Below are positions 31,858 to 39,421 of a stretch of 47,755 nt of DNA, one piece after another. A model generated the notes under the pieces. It was given only the letters and a program-made list of their open reading frames with translations, made no database searches and had not been told where the DNA came from. Position 1 is the stretch's first letter. The number at the start of each line of letters is the position of its first letter. Source of the DNA: a bacterium (GTDB lineage: Bacteria > Verrucomicrobiota > Kiritimatiellia > RFP12 > UBA1067); NCBI GenBank assembly GCA_025360845.1, contig JANYBJ010000292.1:1-47755 (forward strand), in the 5' to 3' direction. The position numbers were made by a program, and so were the translations under genes.

Positions 31858-33399
31858 ATGGACCAGAATCGGCACCTGCAGGAACTCAAGCTTCTCCACA
31901 GCATCAGCACGACCGTGGATCAGACCATCGACATGCGTTCTGTTGTGCATCCGATTCTGGAGGCCTTGGCGGAGTGCCTGAACTTCCGGCTGGCGACCAT
32001 CACGCTGCTGCGCAAGGGCGGCGACGATATCCTGATCGAGGCGGCGCACGGGCTGACGCGCGCGCAGGCCGAGATGGGGCGCTACAAGCTGGGCGAAGGC
32101 GTGACGGGCAAGGTGGTGCTCTCGGGCGAGCCGATGATCATCCCGCGCACGAGCGAGTCGCCGATCTTCCTGAACCGCACGCAGCAGGGCCGCGATCCGG
32201 ACACGGCTTTCATTTGTGTGCCGATCAAGGAGAAGCAGGAGGTGGTGGGCGCGCTGAGCGTCTACCGTCCTTTTGCGGACGACGAGCAGTTGAAAGAGGA
32301 TGCGACCATTCTCGGGATCGTCGCCTCCATGGTCGCCCGCGCGGTGCTGCTGCGGCGCGATGTGCTGGAGCAGCAGGAGCACCTCAAGGAGGAGAACCGG
32401 CAGCTCCGCGCCGAGCTGACGCGCCGGTACCATCCCGACAACATCGTGGGCAACTCGCGCGAAATGCAGGGGGTCTACGACCAGATCTTTCAGGTGGCCA
32501 AGAGCCAGGCCACGGTGCTGATCAACGGCGAGACCGGCACCGGCAAAGAGCTGGTTGCCCATGCCATCCACTATGCCAGCACCCGGGCCGGAGAGCCGTT
32601 TGTGCGCGTACACTGCGCGGCCTTGCCCGAGAGCCTGATCGAGAGCGAGCTGTTCGGGCACGTCAAGGGCGCGTTCACAGGCGCGGTCTCGGATCGCAAG
32701 GGAAGGTTCGAGTTGGCGGACGGCGGCACGATCTTCCTCGATGAGATCGGCGAGATTCCGCTCTCGATCCAGGCGAAGCTGCTGCGCGTGCTGCAGGAGC
32801 GCGAGTTTGAGCGCGTCGGCGGCATCAAGACGATAAAGGTCAACGTGCGCATCATTGCGGCGACGCACCGCGACCTGCCCGCGATGGTGGAGAAGGGCCT
32901 GTTCCGCGAGGACCTGTACTACCGGCTGAGCGTGTTTCCGATCTTTGTGCCGCCGCTGATCAAACGCAAGGCCGACATCATCCTGCTGGCCGATCACTTC
33001 ATGGCGAAATATGCGGAGGAGAACGGCAAGAAAGTCAACCGGCTCTCCAACGAGGCGCTGGATCTGCTGATGCGCCACCGTTGGCCGGGCAACGTGCGCG
33101 AGCTGGAGAACTGCATCGAGCGCGCCGTGTTGCTGGCGGACGGCGAGGTGATCCGGCCCGAAGTCTTGCCGTCGTCGATCCAACTGTCCGACGATCCCGC
33201 GAAGCCCGAAGCCGGCGCGGCGCCCATTCTGGTGGACGGCGCGTCGCTGGGCGAGATGGTCGAACGCTACGAGAAAGCGATCCTCACCGAATCGCTCAAG
33301 CTCACGCACGGCAACATCGCCGCAGCCGCGCGGCAGTTGCTTTCCACGCCGAGAATCGTGAGCTACAAGGTCAAGCAGTACGGGCTGACTGCGTCGTAG
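31858..33399 (+). CDS. NifA-like sigma-54-dependent activator (GAF, AAA+, Fis HTH)
   Basis: This 513-residue protein begins 10 bp after purC, with GGAG overlapping the purC stop region. Residues about 15-170 form a GAF sensor domain. The AAA+ domain has Walker A GETGTGKE (about 225), the sigma-54-contact GAFTGA (about 274), Walker [10 protein letters not shown] (about 292), and [13 protein letters not shown]. The C-terminal Fis-type helix-turn-helix is [28 protein letters not shown], a stretch that ends much as NifA proteins do. Such proteins open promoters held by sigma-54 RNA polymerase. No nif genes are here; its position suggests control of the adjoining nitrogen genes, but the signal and targets are inferred. 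It differs from NtrC in having GAF instead of a receiver domain. Confidence 0.93.
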   Translation: MDQNRHLQELKLLHSISTTVDQTIDMRSVVHPILEALAECLNFRLATITLLRKGGDDILIEAAHGLTRAQAEMGRYKLGEGVTGKVVLSGEPMIIPRTSESPIFLNRTQQGRDPDTAFICVPIKEKQEVVGALSVYRPFADDEQLKEDATILGIVASMVARAVLLRRDVLEQQEHLKEENRQLRAELTRRYHPDNIVGNSREMQGVYDQIFQVAKSQATVLINGETGTGKELVAHAIHYASTRAGEPFVRVHCAALPESLIESELFGHVKGAFTGAVSDRKGRFELADGGTIFLDEIGEIPLSIQAKLLRVLQEREFERVGGIKTIKVNVRIIAATHRDLPAMVEKGLFREDLYYRLSVFPIFVPPLIKRKADIILLADHFMAKYAEENGKKVNRLSNEALDLLMRHRWPGNVRELENCIERAVLLADGEVIRPEVLPSSIQLSDDPAKPEAGAAPILVDGASLGEMVERYEKAILTESLKLTHGNIAAAARQLLSTPRIVSYKVKQYGLTAS

Positions 33400-33426
33400 C
33401 GAGTTGCGGCTGCGGCTCGCGGGGAC

Positions 33427-33466
33427 GCTCGCCCTCCATGCGCGAAAGAGGGGCTGGAGGGCGAGC
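33427..33466. repeat. 12-bp perfect stem between convergent genes
   Basis: GCTCGCCCTCCA (33427-33438) and TGGAGGGCGAGC (33455-33466) pair perfectly around a 16-nt loop, between the activator gene and the rubredoxin gene. There is no T-run on either side, so it is not a typical intrinsic terminator, though it may end transcripts from both sides. Confidence 0.65.
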
Positions 33467-33483
33467 CGTGGCTTGGGATGGCG

Positions 33484-33645
33484 CTACGAAACCGGCACGA
33501 ACTGGTCTTTGCCCACGCCGCACTCGGGACAGCACCAATCATCCGGGATGGCTTCGAATGGCGTGCCCGGAGCAATGCCGTTGGAGGGGTCGCCCGTTTC
33601 GGGGTCATACAAATAACCGCACACGTTGCACACGTACTTCTGCAT
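33484..33645 (-). CDS. Rubredoxin
   Basis: This 53-residue protein starts [11 protein letters not shown], with AAGGAG 8 bp upstream of the ATG; the open frame runs further upstream without support. The iron is held by four Cys: C6 and C9 (CNVCG) and C39 and C42 (CPECG). The core [21 protein letters not shown] is typical. Rubredoxins carry single electrons in the cytoplasm of anaerobes, often to peroxide or superoxide reductases; no such partner is next to it. It precedes no gene on its own strand before the activator's end. Confidence 0.95.
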   Translation of the reverse strand: MQKYVCNVCGYLYDPETGDPSNGIAPGTPFEAIPDDWCCPECGVGKDQFVPVS

Positions 33646-33739
33646 AACTGTTCTCCTTTTGTGTCGCTGTAGTAAACCCGCTTTTTGCGGAGAGGTCAAC
33701 CTGAAAAGGGAGGACGTGCCGGGCCCTTGACAGGGCGGC

Positions 33740-34090
33740 CTACTTCTGATCGTGCGTGTACTTGATGATATTCACCTTCTCGATGGTGACAAGCCCCCCG
33801 CAGTTGGACTTTTCAAACAGCTCGTCCAACTTCGGCAGGAAGGCGTTGATGCGGTCCTCGCGGTCTGTGATCTCGATGATGACGGGCATGTCGGAGGAGA
33901 GGTCGAGGATCTTGGCGGTTCTGATGCGGCTGGACTGGCCGTAGGCCATGATGCCGCGCCAAGCCGTGGCGCCCGCCAGCCCGGAAACCTTGGCCTCGCG
34001 CACGATCGCCTCGTAGAGCGGCACGTGCCGGACCTTGTCTGATTCGCCGATGAAGATGCGGAGGAGTTTCGCTTCGCCCGTGAGTTCCAT
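33740..34090 (-). CDS. DUF190 family protein
   Basis: This 116-residue protein starts [19 protein letters not shown]. The opening and the middle stretch [15 protein letters not shown] are characteristic of DUF190 proteins, which resemble PII-like ferredoxin-fold regulators and are often encoded beside crcB. Its function is not established; a role tied to the fluoride channel is inferred from gene pairing. It lies 7 bp after crcB on the same strand, so it is almost surely co-transcribed. Confidence 0.9.
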   Translation of the reverse strand: MELTGEAKLLRIFIGESDKVRHVPLYEAIVREAKVSGLAGATAWRGIMAYGQSSRIRTAKILDLSSDMPVIIEITDREDRINAFLPKLDELFEKSNCGGLVTIEKVNIIKYTHDQK

Positions 34091-34097
34091 GATGCAC

Positions 34098-34487
34098 CTA
34101 GCCTTTCGTGATGAAGGAGACCGCGTAGAGCCCCAGACAGAAGCTCAACATGCAGCCGACAAACGTCAGAAGAAAGTACCCCGCCGCGTAAAGGTACTCG
34201 GAGTCTTGGAAGAAACTGAAGGTCTCGTACGTGAAGGTGGACATGGTGGTGAACCCGCCGCAGAACCCGGTGGCCAGCAGCAGCCGCATGTTCGGTGAAA
34301 GCACTTCGGTCTTGGCGGCCAGAGCCGATACAATCCCCAGGATGAGGCATCCTCCGAGGTTGGCCCAGAGCGTCCCGTGGGGAAAGGTGGCCGAATAGCG
34401 CTGACCCAGCAGGCCGAGCGAGTAGCGCAAAACCGACCCTGCAAAGCCGCCGAACCCGACGGTAAGAAATGGCACCAGTGTTTTCAT
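34098..34487 (-). CDS. crcB: CrcB/Fluc fluoride channel
   Basis: This 129-residue, four-helix membrane protein has the usual Fluc length. LWANLGGCLILG and the GFCGGFTTMSTFTYE motif with the conserved Phe-Thr-Ser region identify it. Dimers expel fluoride from the cytoplasm. Family members usually show GNxxG where this has NLGG, a small deviation. The DUF190 gene follows after 7 bp. No fluoride riboswitch was recognised upstream; the 104-bp gap to the divergent arsR carries TTGACA boxes for both directions. Confidence 0.93.
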   Translation of the reverse strand: MKTLVPFLTVGFGGFAGSVLRYSLGLLGQRYSATFPHGTLWANLGGCLILGIVSALAAKTEVLSPNMRLLLATGFCGGFTTMSTFTYETFSFFQDSEYLYAAGYFLLTFVGCMLSFCLGLYAVSFITKG

Positions 34488-34520
34488 TTTTTGCCTTCAC
34501 GTTACACTCTTGTGGGCTGG

Positions 34521-34564
34521 CTGTCAATTCAGGGTTGACAGGGTGGCAATCATTTGGTTATTAT
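34521..34564 (+). promoter_or_regulatory. Promoter and dyads between crcB and arsR
   Basis: TTGACA (34535-34540) and TATTAT (34559-34564) are 18 bp apart, a good promoter for the arsR operon. TTGACA is the right arm of the perfect dyad CTGTCAA-ttcaggg-TTGACAG (34521-34541); the left arm gives a TTGACA in the opposite direction. A second dyad, TTTGG / CCAAA, spans 34553-34570 over the -10 box. Either could be the ArsR operator. Confidence 0.55.
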
Positions 34565-34591
34565 GCCAAAAAACAAAACGAAAGAGACGGT

Positions 34592-34897
34592 ATGACCAAG
34601 CACGAGAAAACGGTATTGGCGGCGAAAACGAAGGTTTTGAAGGCGCTGGCGCACCCGGCCCGGCTGTGGATGGTGGAGCAGTTGGAGAGCGGAGAGCGCT
34701 GCGTGTGCGAGTTGGTCGACGGGTTGGAGTTGGACTTCTCGACCGTCTCCAAACACCTGCTGGTGCTGAAAAATGCGGGCGTGGTGGCGGACGACAAGCG
34801 CGGCAAGCAGGTCTTCTATTCCCTGAAGGTGCCGTGCGTCCTAAACTTCATGCACTGCGTCGAGGCGGTGATCAAGGGAGAAGGAGAAGGTTTTTAG
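34592..34897 (+). CDS. ArsR-family transcriptional repressor (copy 1)
   Basis: This 101-residue winged-helix protein has ALAHPARLWMVEQL in the second helix and DFSTVSKHLLVLKNAGVV as the recognition helix and wing. C37 and C39 (ERCVCEL) sit where ArsR-type sensors bind arsenite or a related thiophile, so a metalloid or thiol-reactive signal is likely. It is the first gene of a plus-strand unit with DUF6132, a Cys-rich protein, a methyltransferase and an RND efflux pair, and presumably represses it. It is divergent from crcB. The start at 34592 is chosen by homology; the Shine-Dalgarno AGAGACGG is weak. Confidence 0.88.
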   Translation: MTKHEKTVLAAKTKVLKALAHPARLWMVEQLESGERCVCELVDGLELDFSTVSKHLLVLKNAGVVADDKRGKQVFYSLKVPCVLNFMHCVEAVIKGEGEGF

Positions 34898-34959
34898 GCG
34901 AAGGCGGTTAGGCCGTCAGGCAGACGCGTTGACTCGGAAAGGAACAAGGACTGGGTGTC

Positions 34960-35124
34960 ATGATTATTCGAGTGGTTCTCGGTGCCGTCGTCGGCGGCAT
35001 TCTCGGTTACGGAGTGTGCCGATTCATCGGGTGCTCCTCTGGCACCTGTCCTATCACGTCCAACCCGTGGTTAAGCACGATCTTTGGCATGGCCCTTGGT
35101 GCGCTGCTGTCGAGGGCGGCCTGA
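34960..35124 (+). CDS. DUF6132 small membrane protein
   Basis: This 54-residue protein is preceded by AAGGA about 9 bp from the ATG. Two hydrophobic helices (IIRVVLGAVVGGILGYGV and WLSTIFGMALGALL) flank a loop with CSSGTCPITSNP, the hallmark of DUF6132 proteins. Three Cys are present. Its function is unknown; relatives are found beside thiol or metal resistance genes. Here it sits between the ArsR gene and a Cys-rich protein, which supports a role in a thiophile or redox response. Confidence 0.8.
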   Translation: MIIRVVLGAVVGGILGYGVCRFIGCSSGTCPITSNPWLSTIFGMALGALLSRAA

Positions 35125-35166
35125 GTACGGCGGAATTGGAAAAGTTCGGCGAAAAGGAAAGATACC

Positions 35167-35358
35167 ATGAAACTGACTGATGCTGAGTTCTGCGAGTCGC
35201 ATTGTCCGGTCTGCACCAACGCCCGGAGGGGCAATAAGATTGCCGCCTTTCTGCAGAAGCTTGAAATGGCGCTGACGGGCGGCGGTTGTCCCGCAGGCCG
35301 CGCGCGCCAGAAGAAGTATGGCGTGAAACCGAATGAAAAGCGGGGAAAGCAGTCATGA
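35167..35358 (+). CDS. Cys-rich 63-residue hypothetical protein
   Basis: No family is recognised with confidence. The sequence has a C-X3-C-X2-C cluster (FCESHCPVCTNARRGNK) and a second motif, GGGCPAGRARQKKYG; four Cys in all, with many Lys and Arg. It has no signal peptide or membrane helix, so it should be cytoplasmic. The Cys arrangement would suit metal or Fe-S binding or sulfur transfer. AAGGAAA precedes the ATG at 35167. Its TGA overlaps the ATG of the methyltransferase (ATGA), which implies translational coupling. Confidence 0.75.
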   Translation: MKLTDAEFCESHCPVCTNARRGNKIAAFLQKLEMALTGGGCPAGRARQKKYGVKPNEKRGKQS

Positions 35359-36131
35359 AAACGAACCTAGACGACACCTGCACACGTTTCGACGACAAGG
35401 CCGCGGAGTGGGACGCGAACCCCGCCCGGGTGGCGCTCGCGCGGGCGGTTGTGGAGGCGATCCGTACGGCCGTGCCGCTGAGGCCTGACATGGCGGCGAT
35501 GGATTTCGGCGCGGGCACCGGCCTGGTTTCGCTCGGGCTGCTGCCCGACGTGGGCGAGGTCACGGCTGTGGAAGCTTCAGGCGAAATGCTGCGCGTGCTC
35601 GGCGAGAAGGTGAAGGCCCTGGGGGTGTCCAACCTGCGTACGCTCAAGTGCGACGTGGGGGAAGCGGCGCTGCCGCGCGGGTGCTTCGACCTGATCGTCA
35701 GCTCGATGGTGCTGCATCACCTGCCCGATGTGCCGTTGGTGCTGAGGCATTTGCTGCCTGCGCTCCGGCCCGGCGGCTGGATCGCGCTGGCGGATCTGGA
35801 TTCTGAGGACGGGACTTTCCACGCCGACCCGACGGGCATTTTTCATCACGGCTTTGAGCGTGCTACCGTCTGCCGCTGGCTGGAAGAGTCTGGGTTCGCG
35901 GATGCCTCGTCACGCGAGGCCTACCGCATCACGCGCCCGGGCGCAGACGGTGTGATGCGCACCTACCCGGTCTTTCTGGTGACCGCTCGGGCACTGCAAC
36001 TTAAAGTGCTGGCGGATCAGGGGCTGGTCGCCACATGCAAGGAGGGCACGGTCAAACGCTGCTCGATCCGCAACAAGGATTTTCTGAAACTGTTCACCTG
36101 TCTGCATCGGCATCTGACCGAGGTGCTGTAG
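35355..36131 (+). CDS. Class I SAM methyltransferase fused to the C-terminal part of an ArsR protein
   Basis: This protein has 258 residues. Residues 1 to about 212 form a UbiE-like methyltransferase: MDFGAGTGLVSLGLLP is motif I, FDLIVSSMVLHHLPD is motif IV, and LRPGGWIALADLD follows. The last 45 residues (from L214) match residues 57-101 of the ArsR protein encoded at 46161 at 41 of 45 positions, and the DNA is about 90 percent identical by eye over 138 bp. The tail holds part of the recognition helix, the wing and the last helix, so it cannot form a full DNA-binding domain. The methyltransferase seems complete without it. The methyl acceptor is unknown; the ArsR-led operon suggests a metalloid or thiol compound. 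Confidence 0.85.
   Translation: MKTNLDDTCTRFDDKAAEWDANPARVALARAVVEAIRTAVPLRPDMAAMDFGAGTGLVSLGLLPDVGEVTAVEASGEMLRVLGEKVKALGVSNLRTLKCDVGEAALPRGCFDLIVSSMVLHHLPDVPLVLRHLLPALRPGGWIALADLDSEDGTFHADPTGIFHHGFERATVCRWLEESGFADASSREAYRITRPGADGVMRTYPVFLVTARALQLKVLADQGLVATCKEGTVKRCSIRNKDFLKLFTCLHRHLTEVL
35994..36131 (+). repeat. 138-bp segment duplicated from an arsR gene (copy at 46329-46466)
   Basis: About 14 differences over the 135 coding bases were counted by eye against 46329-46466, and the reading frame is the same. It makes the 3' end of the methyltransferase gene. Confidence 0.9.
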
Positions 36132-36208
36132 GAGTGGCTTAAAGCCGAAGTCATTGGAGAGGACAGTCATTGACCTCTTGTGTGTGCGGTGATACGGTAG
36201 AGGCAAAT

Positions 36209-39200
36209 ATGGAAACGTTCGAACAGAGCGAACCGCAGGGCCTTGTAGTCAGGGTCGCGCGTGTCTTCCTGCAGGGGCCGCAGTCGGTGCTGCTGATTGC
36301 GGCGGCGCTGCTGATGGGCATCGTGGCGCTGCTGGCCACTCCGCAGGAGGAGGAGCCGCAGATCGTCGTGCCCATGGCGGATGTGTTTGTCGATGTGCCG
36401 GGACGTACGCCGCGCGAGGTCGAGGAACTGGTGACGCGCCCGCTTGAACGTATCCTGTGGCAGGTCACGGGCGTGGAGCACATCTATTCGATCAGCCGTC
36501 ACGACCAGTCGGTGGTGACGGTGCGGTTCAAAGTGGGAGAGGATCGCGAACGATCGATCATCAAGCTCCGCGACCAGATCGAGAGCCACCGTGACCTCGT
36601 GCCGTCGCCGGTGGCGGGGTGGATCGTCAAGCCGTCGCAGATCGACGATGTTGCGGTGGTGGCACTGACGCTCTTTTCGCCGCAGCGCAATCCCTTTGAG
36701 TTGCGCCGCATCGGGGAAGAGGTGAAGGCGCGGCTCGACGCGCTGCCCGATCTTTCGCAGAGCGAGATCATCGGCGGGCTGCCTCGTGAGATCCGGATCG
36801 AGGCGGCTTCCGAGGCGCTTGCATCTCGGCGCGTCTGTATGGCCGATATCCGTGGTGCCTTGTCGGGTTCAGATCCGGGCGGCGACGCGGGCACGGTCTA
36901 CGAAAAAGGTCTGCAACTCGGCCTGCGCCCGCGCTCGCCGTTGGACTCGGCGGCGGCGGTGCGAGAGACGGTCCTCCGTTCCGACGCGGGCCGCGTGGTG
37001 CGCGTGGGCGATGTGGCCGCGGTGACGGACGGGCCGGCCGAGCCGGATTCGTATCTCCACATCGGCTTCGGGCCGGTGGACGCGGCCCATGCGGACGCGG
37101 GGCGGCTGCCGGCGGTGACGCTGTCCTTCGCGAAGAAAAAAGGGGCCAACGCGCTCAAGGTGTCGCAGGCGGTCATCGCCGCGGCTGAGTCGCTGAAAGG
37201 CTCGCTGATCCCTGCGGACGTGACGGTGCGCGTGACGCGCGACACGGGGCGGACATCGCAGGAGAAGGTCGGCGAGTTGCTGGACGCCATGGTTTTTGCA
37301 ATCATCACCGTGATCGCGCTGATCGCGGTGACGATGGGGTGGCGCGAGAGCATCGTGGTGGGGCTGTCGGTGCCGATCTCGTTCGCCTTGGCGCTGTTCC
37401 TGAACTACCTGGCCGGCTACTCCATCAACCGCGTGACGCTCTTCGCGCTGATTCTGAGCCTGGGCCTGGTGGTGGACGATCCGATCAGCAATGTGGACAA
37501 CATCCAGCGCCACCTGCGCATGGGTCTTCAGAGGCCGCTGCTGGCGGTGCAGTGGGCGGTGGACGAGATGGCGATCCCGGTGGTGATGTCCGCGCTGACG
37601 ATCATCATCTGCTTCATCCCGATGTTCTACATCACAGGCATGATGGGGCCTTACATGCGGCCGATGGCGGTGAACGTGCCGCTGACGATTTTCTTTTCGG
37701 CGGTCAGCGCGATCACCTTTGTGCCGTGGCTGACGCACAAGCTCTTGCACAAGAAGGTCGCGGCCGCTCCGCAGAGCGCCGAGGATGTCACACCGCGCTG
37801 GATCCGTGCGGGTTACAGGGCCGTTCTGTCGCCCTTCCTGACGCGACGGCGGGCGTGGATGCTGCTGGGGGTTGTGGCCGCGCTCTTCGCGGGGAGTCTG
37901 CTGCTGCCTTTGACGGGGCTCGTGCCTTTGAAGATGCTGCCGTTCGATAACAAGGACGAGCTGCAACTGGTGGTGGATCTGCCGGAGGGGTCGACGCTGG
38001 AAGAGACCGACCGGGCGTGTCAGGCGCTGGAAGCGTACCTAAGCACCGTGAACGAGGTGCGCGATTACGAGACCTACACGGGGCGTAACTCGCCCCTGGA
38101 CTTCAACGGGCTGGTGCGTCACTACGGATTCCGTCGACTGCCGAACCAAGCGGACATCCGCGTCAACCTCGCGGGCAAGCATGAGCGCTCACAGCAGAGC
38201 CACGCCATCGCGCTGCGGCTCCGCGACGACCTCACGCGCATCGCCTCCACGTACCGCGCGGTGCTGAGCATCGTCGAGGTGCCTCCGGGTCCGCCGGTGC
38301 TGAGCACGATCACGGCTGAGGTGCTCGGACCGCCTGATGCGACGTACGACCAGATCATCGACGCGGCGAAGATGCTTGAGGCGCACATGGCGGCGTACGA
38401 CGCGCATCATATCGCGCAGGTTGACGATTATTCCGAAACGCCGCGCGACCGGCTGGCGCTGGTGGTCGACCGCGACAAGGCGGCGTTGCACGGACTCACG
38501 CCTGCGGACGTTGCGCAGGCGGTGGCTGCGGCCGGCGGGCTGCGGCCTTTGGGTGTTCTGCACGCGGCTCACGCCCGAGAGCCCGTTCAAGTGCGGCTCT
38601 TGTTGCCGCTGGCGGAACGGAGCGATTCGACGCGGCTGGAGCAACTCTGGCTGCGTACGCCGCAGGGCTCGCAGGTGCAGGTGCGCGAGATCGCGCGGTT
38701 CGAGAAAGAGGCGGTGGCTCAGCCGGTCTACCGCAAGGATCTTGAGCGGGTTGTGTTTGTGACCGCCGAGGCGGTGGGCCGCGCTCCGGGCGAGATGATT
38801 TTGGGATTGCAGAGCAGGCTGAAGAGAGCGCCACTACCGCACGGGGCCACGGTGCGCTGGAGCGGCGAGGGCGAATGGCAGATCACGGTGGACGTGTTCC
38901 GCGACCTCGGCATCGCCTTCGGCGTGGCGCTGCTCGGCATCTACCTGCTCCTGGTCTTGCAGACCGGCAGCTTCCTGATGCCGGGCGTGATGATGCTGGC
39001 GATCCCGCTGACGCTGATCGGCATCATGCCGGGGTTCGCGCTGCTCAACGCCGGGTCGGGCTCGGTGGGCGGCTATCCGGAGCCGGTCTTCTTTACGGCC
39101 ACAGCCATGATCGGCATGATCGCGCTGGGCGGCATCGTGATCCGCAACAGCATCGTGCTCATCGAGTTCATCCACGAGGCGATCCGGCAGGGTAAGCCGC

Positions 39201-39421
39201 TGCGGCAGGCGCTGCTCGAGAGCGGCGCGGTGCGTTTCCGCCCGATCGCGCTGACCGCGCTGACCGCATTGCTCAGCGCGTGGCCGATCACGCTCGACCC
39301 GATCTTTTCGGGGTTGGCCTGGGCGCTGATCTTCGGCCTGGTGGCGAGCACCGTTTTCACGCTGCTGATCATCCCGACTGTATTTTTCTTGCTGAAGGAG
39401 AGACACCATGAGGCTCAATAA
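36209..39421 (+). CDS. RND efflux permease (AcrB-like)
   Basis: This protein has about 1070 residues, the usual RND inner-membrane pump length. The ATG at 36209 follows AGAGG; a TTG at 36170 also has a good site (GGAGAGGA) and would add 13 residues. The N-terminal anchor helix is near residues 25-45, followed by the periplasmic porter domain (VPGRTPREVEELVTRPLE), helices with GLVVDDPISNVDN carrying the proton-relay Asp pair, a second porter half and the final helices (GIVIRNSIVLIEF). It uses proton motive force to pump substrates outward. The fusion protein gene overlaps its end by 14 bp. Its substrate is unknown; membership of the ArsR operon hints at a toxic, thiol-reactive compound. Confidence 0.92.
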   Translation: METFEQSEPQGLVVRVARVFLQGPQSVLLIAAALLMGIVALLATPQEEEPQIVVPMADVFVDVPGRTPREVEELVTRPLERILWQVTGVEHIYSISRHDQSVVTVRFKVGEDRERSIIKLRDQIESHRDLVPSPVAGWIVKPSQIDDVAVVALTLFSPQRNPFELRRIGEEVKARLDALPDLSQSEIIGGLPREIRIEAASEALASRRVCMADIRGALSGSDPGGDAGTVYEKGLQLGLRPRSPLDSAAAVRETVLRSDAGRVVRVGDVAAVTDGPAEPDSYLHIGFGPVDAAHADAGRLPAVTLSFAKKKGANALKVSQAVIAAAESLKGSLIPADVTVRVTRDTGRTSQEKVGELLDAMVFAIITVIALIAVTMGWRESIVVGLSVPISFALALFLNYLAGYSINRVTLFALILSLGLVVDDPISNVDNIQRHLRMGLQRPLLAVQWAVDEMAIPVVMSALTIIICFIPMFYITGMMGPYMRPMAVNVPLTIFFSAVSAITFVPWLTHKLLHKKVAAAPQSAEDVTPRWIRAGYRAVLSPFLTRRRAWMLLGVVAALFAGSLLLPLTGLVPLKMLPFDNKDELQLVVDLPEGSTLEETDRACQALEAYLSTVNEVRDYETYTGRNSPLDFNGLVRHYGFRRLPNQADIRVNLAGKHERSQQSHAIALRLRDDLTRIASTYRAVLSIVEVPPGPPVLSTITAEVLGPPDATYDQIIDAAKMLEAHMAAYDAHHIAQVDDYSETPRDRLALVVDRDKAALHGLTPADVAQAVAAAGGLRPLGVLHAAHAREPVQVRLLLPLAERSDSTRLEQLWLRTPQGSQVQVREIARFEKEAVAQPVYRKDLERVVFVTAEAVGRAPGEMILGLQSRLKRAPLPHGATVRWSGEGEWQITVDVFRDLGIAFGVALLGIYLLLVLQTGSFLMPGVMMLAIPLTLIGIMPGFALLNAGSGSVGGYPEPVFFTATAMIGMIALGGIVIRNSIVLIEFIHEAIRQGKPLRQALLESGAVRFRPIALTALTALLSAWPITLDPIFSGLAWALIFGLVASTVFTLLIIPTVFFLLKERHHEAQ

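Noticed and set aside
34488-34591. Fluoride riboswitch before crcB
   Set aside because: The expected conserved core and pseudoknot pairing were not seen in the 104-bp gap.
36170-36208. TTG start for the RND permease
   Set aside because: It has a good Shine-Dalgarno, but the ATG 13 codons later agrees better with family N-termini; it is kept as an alternative in the feature.
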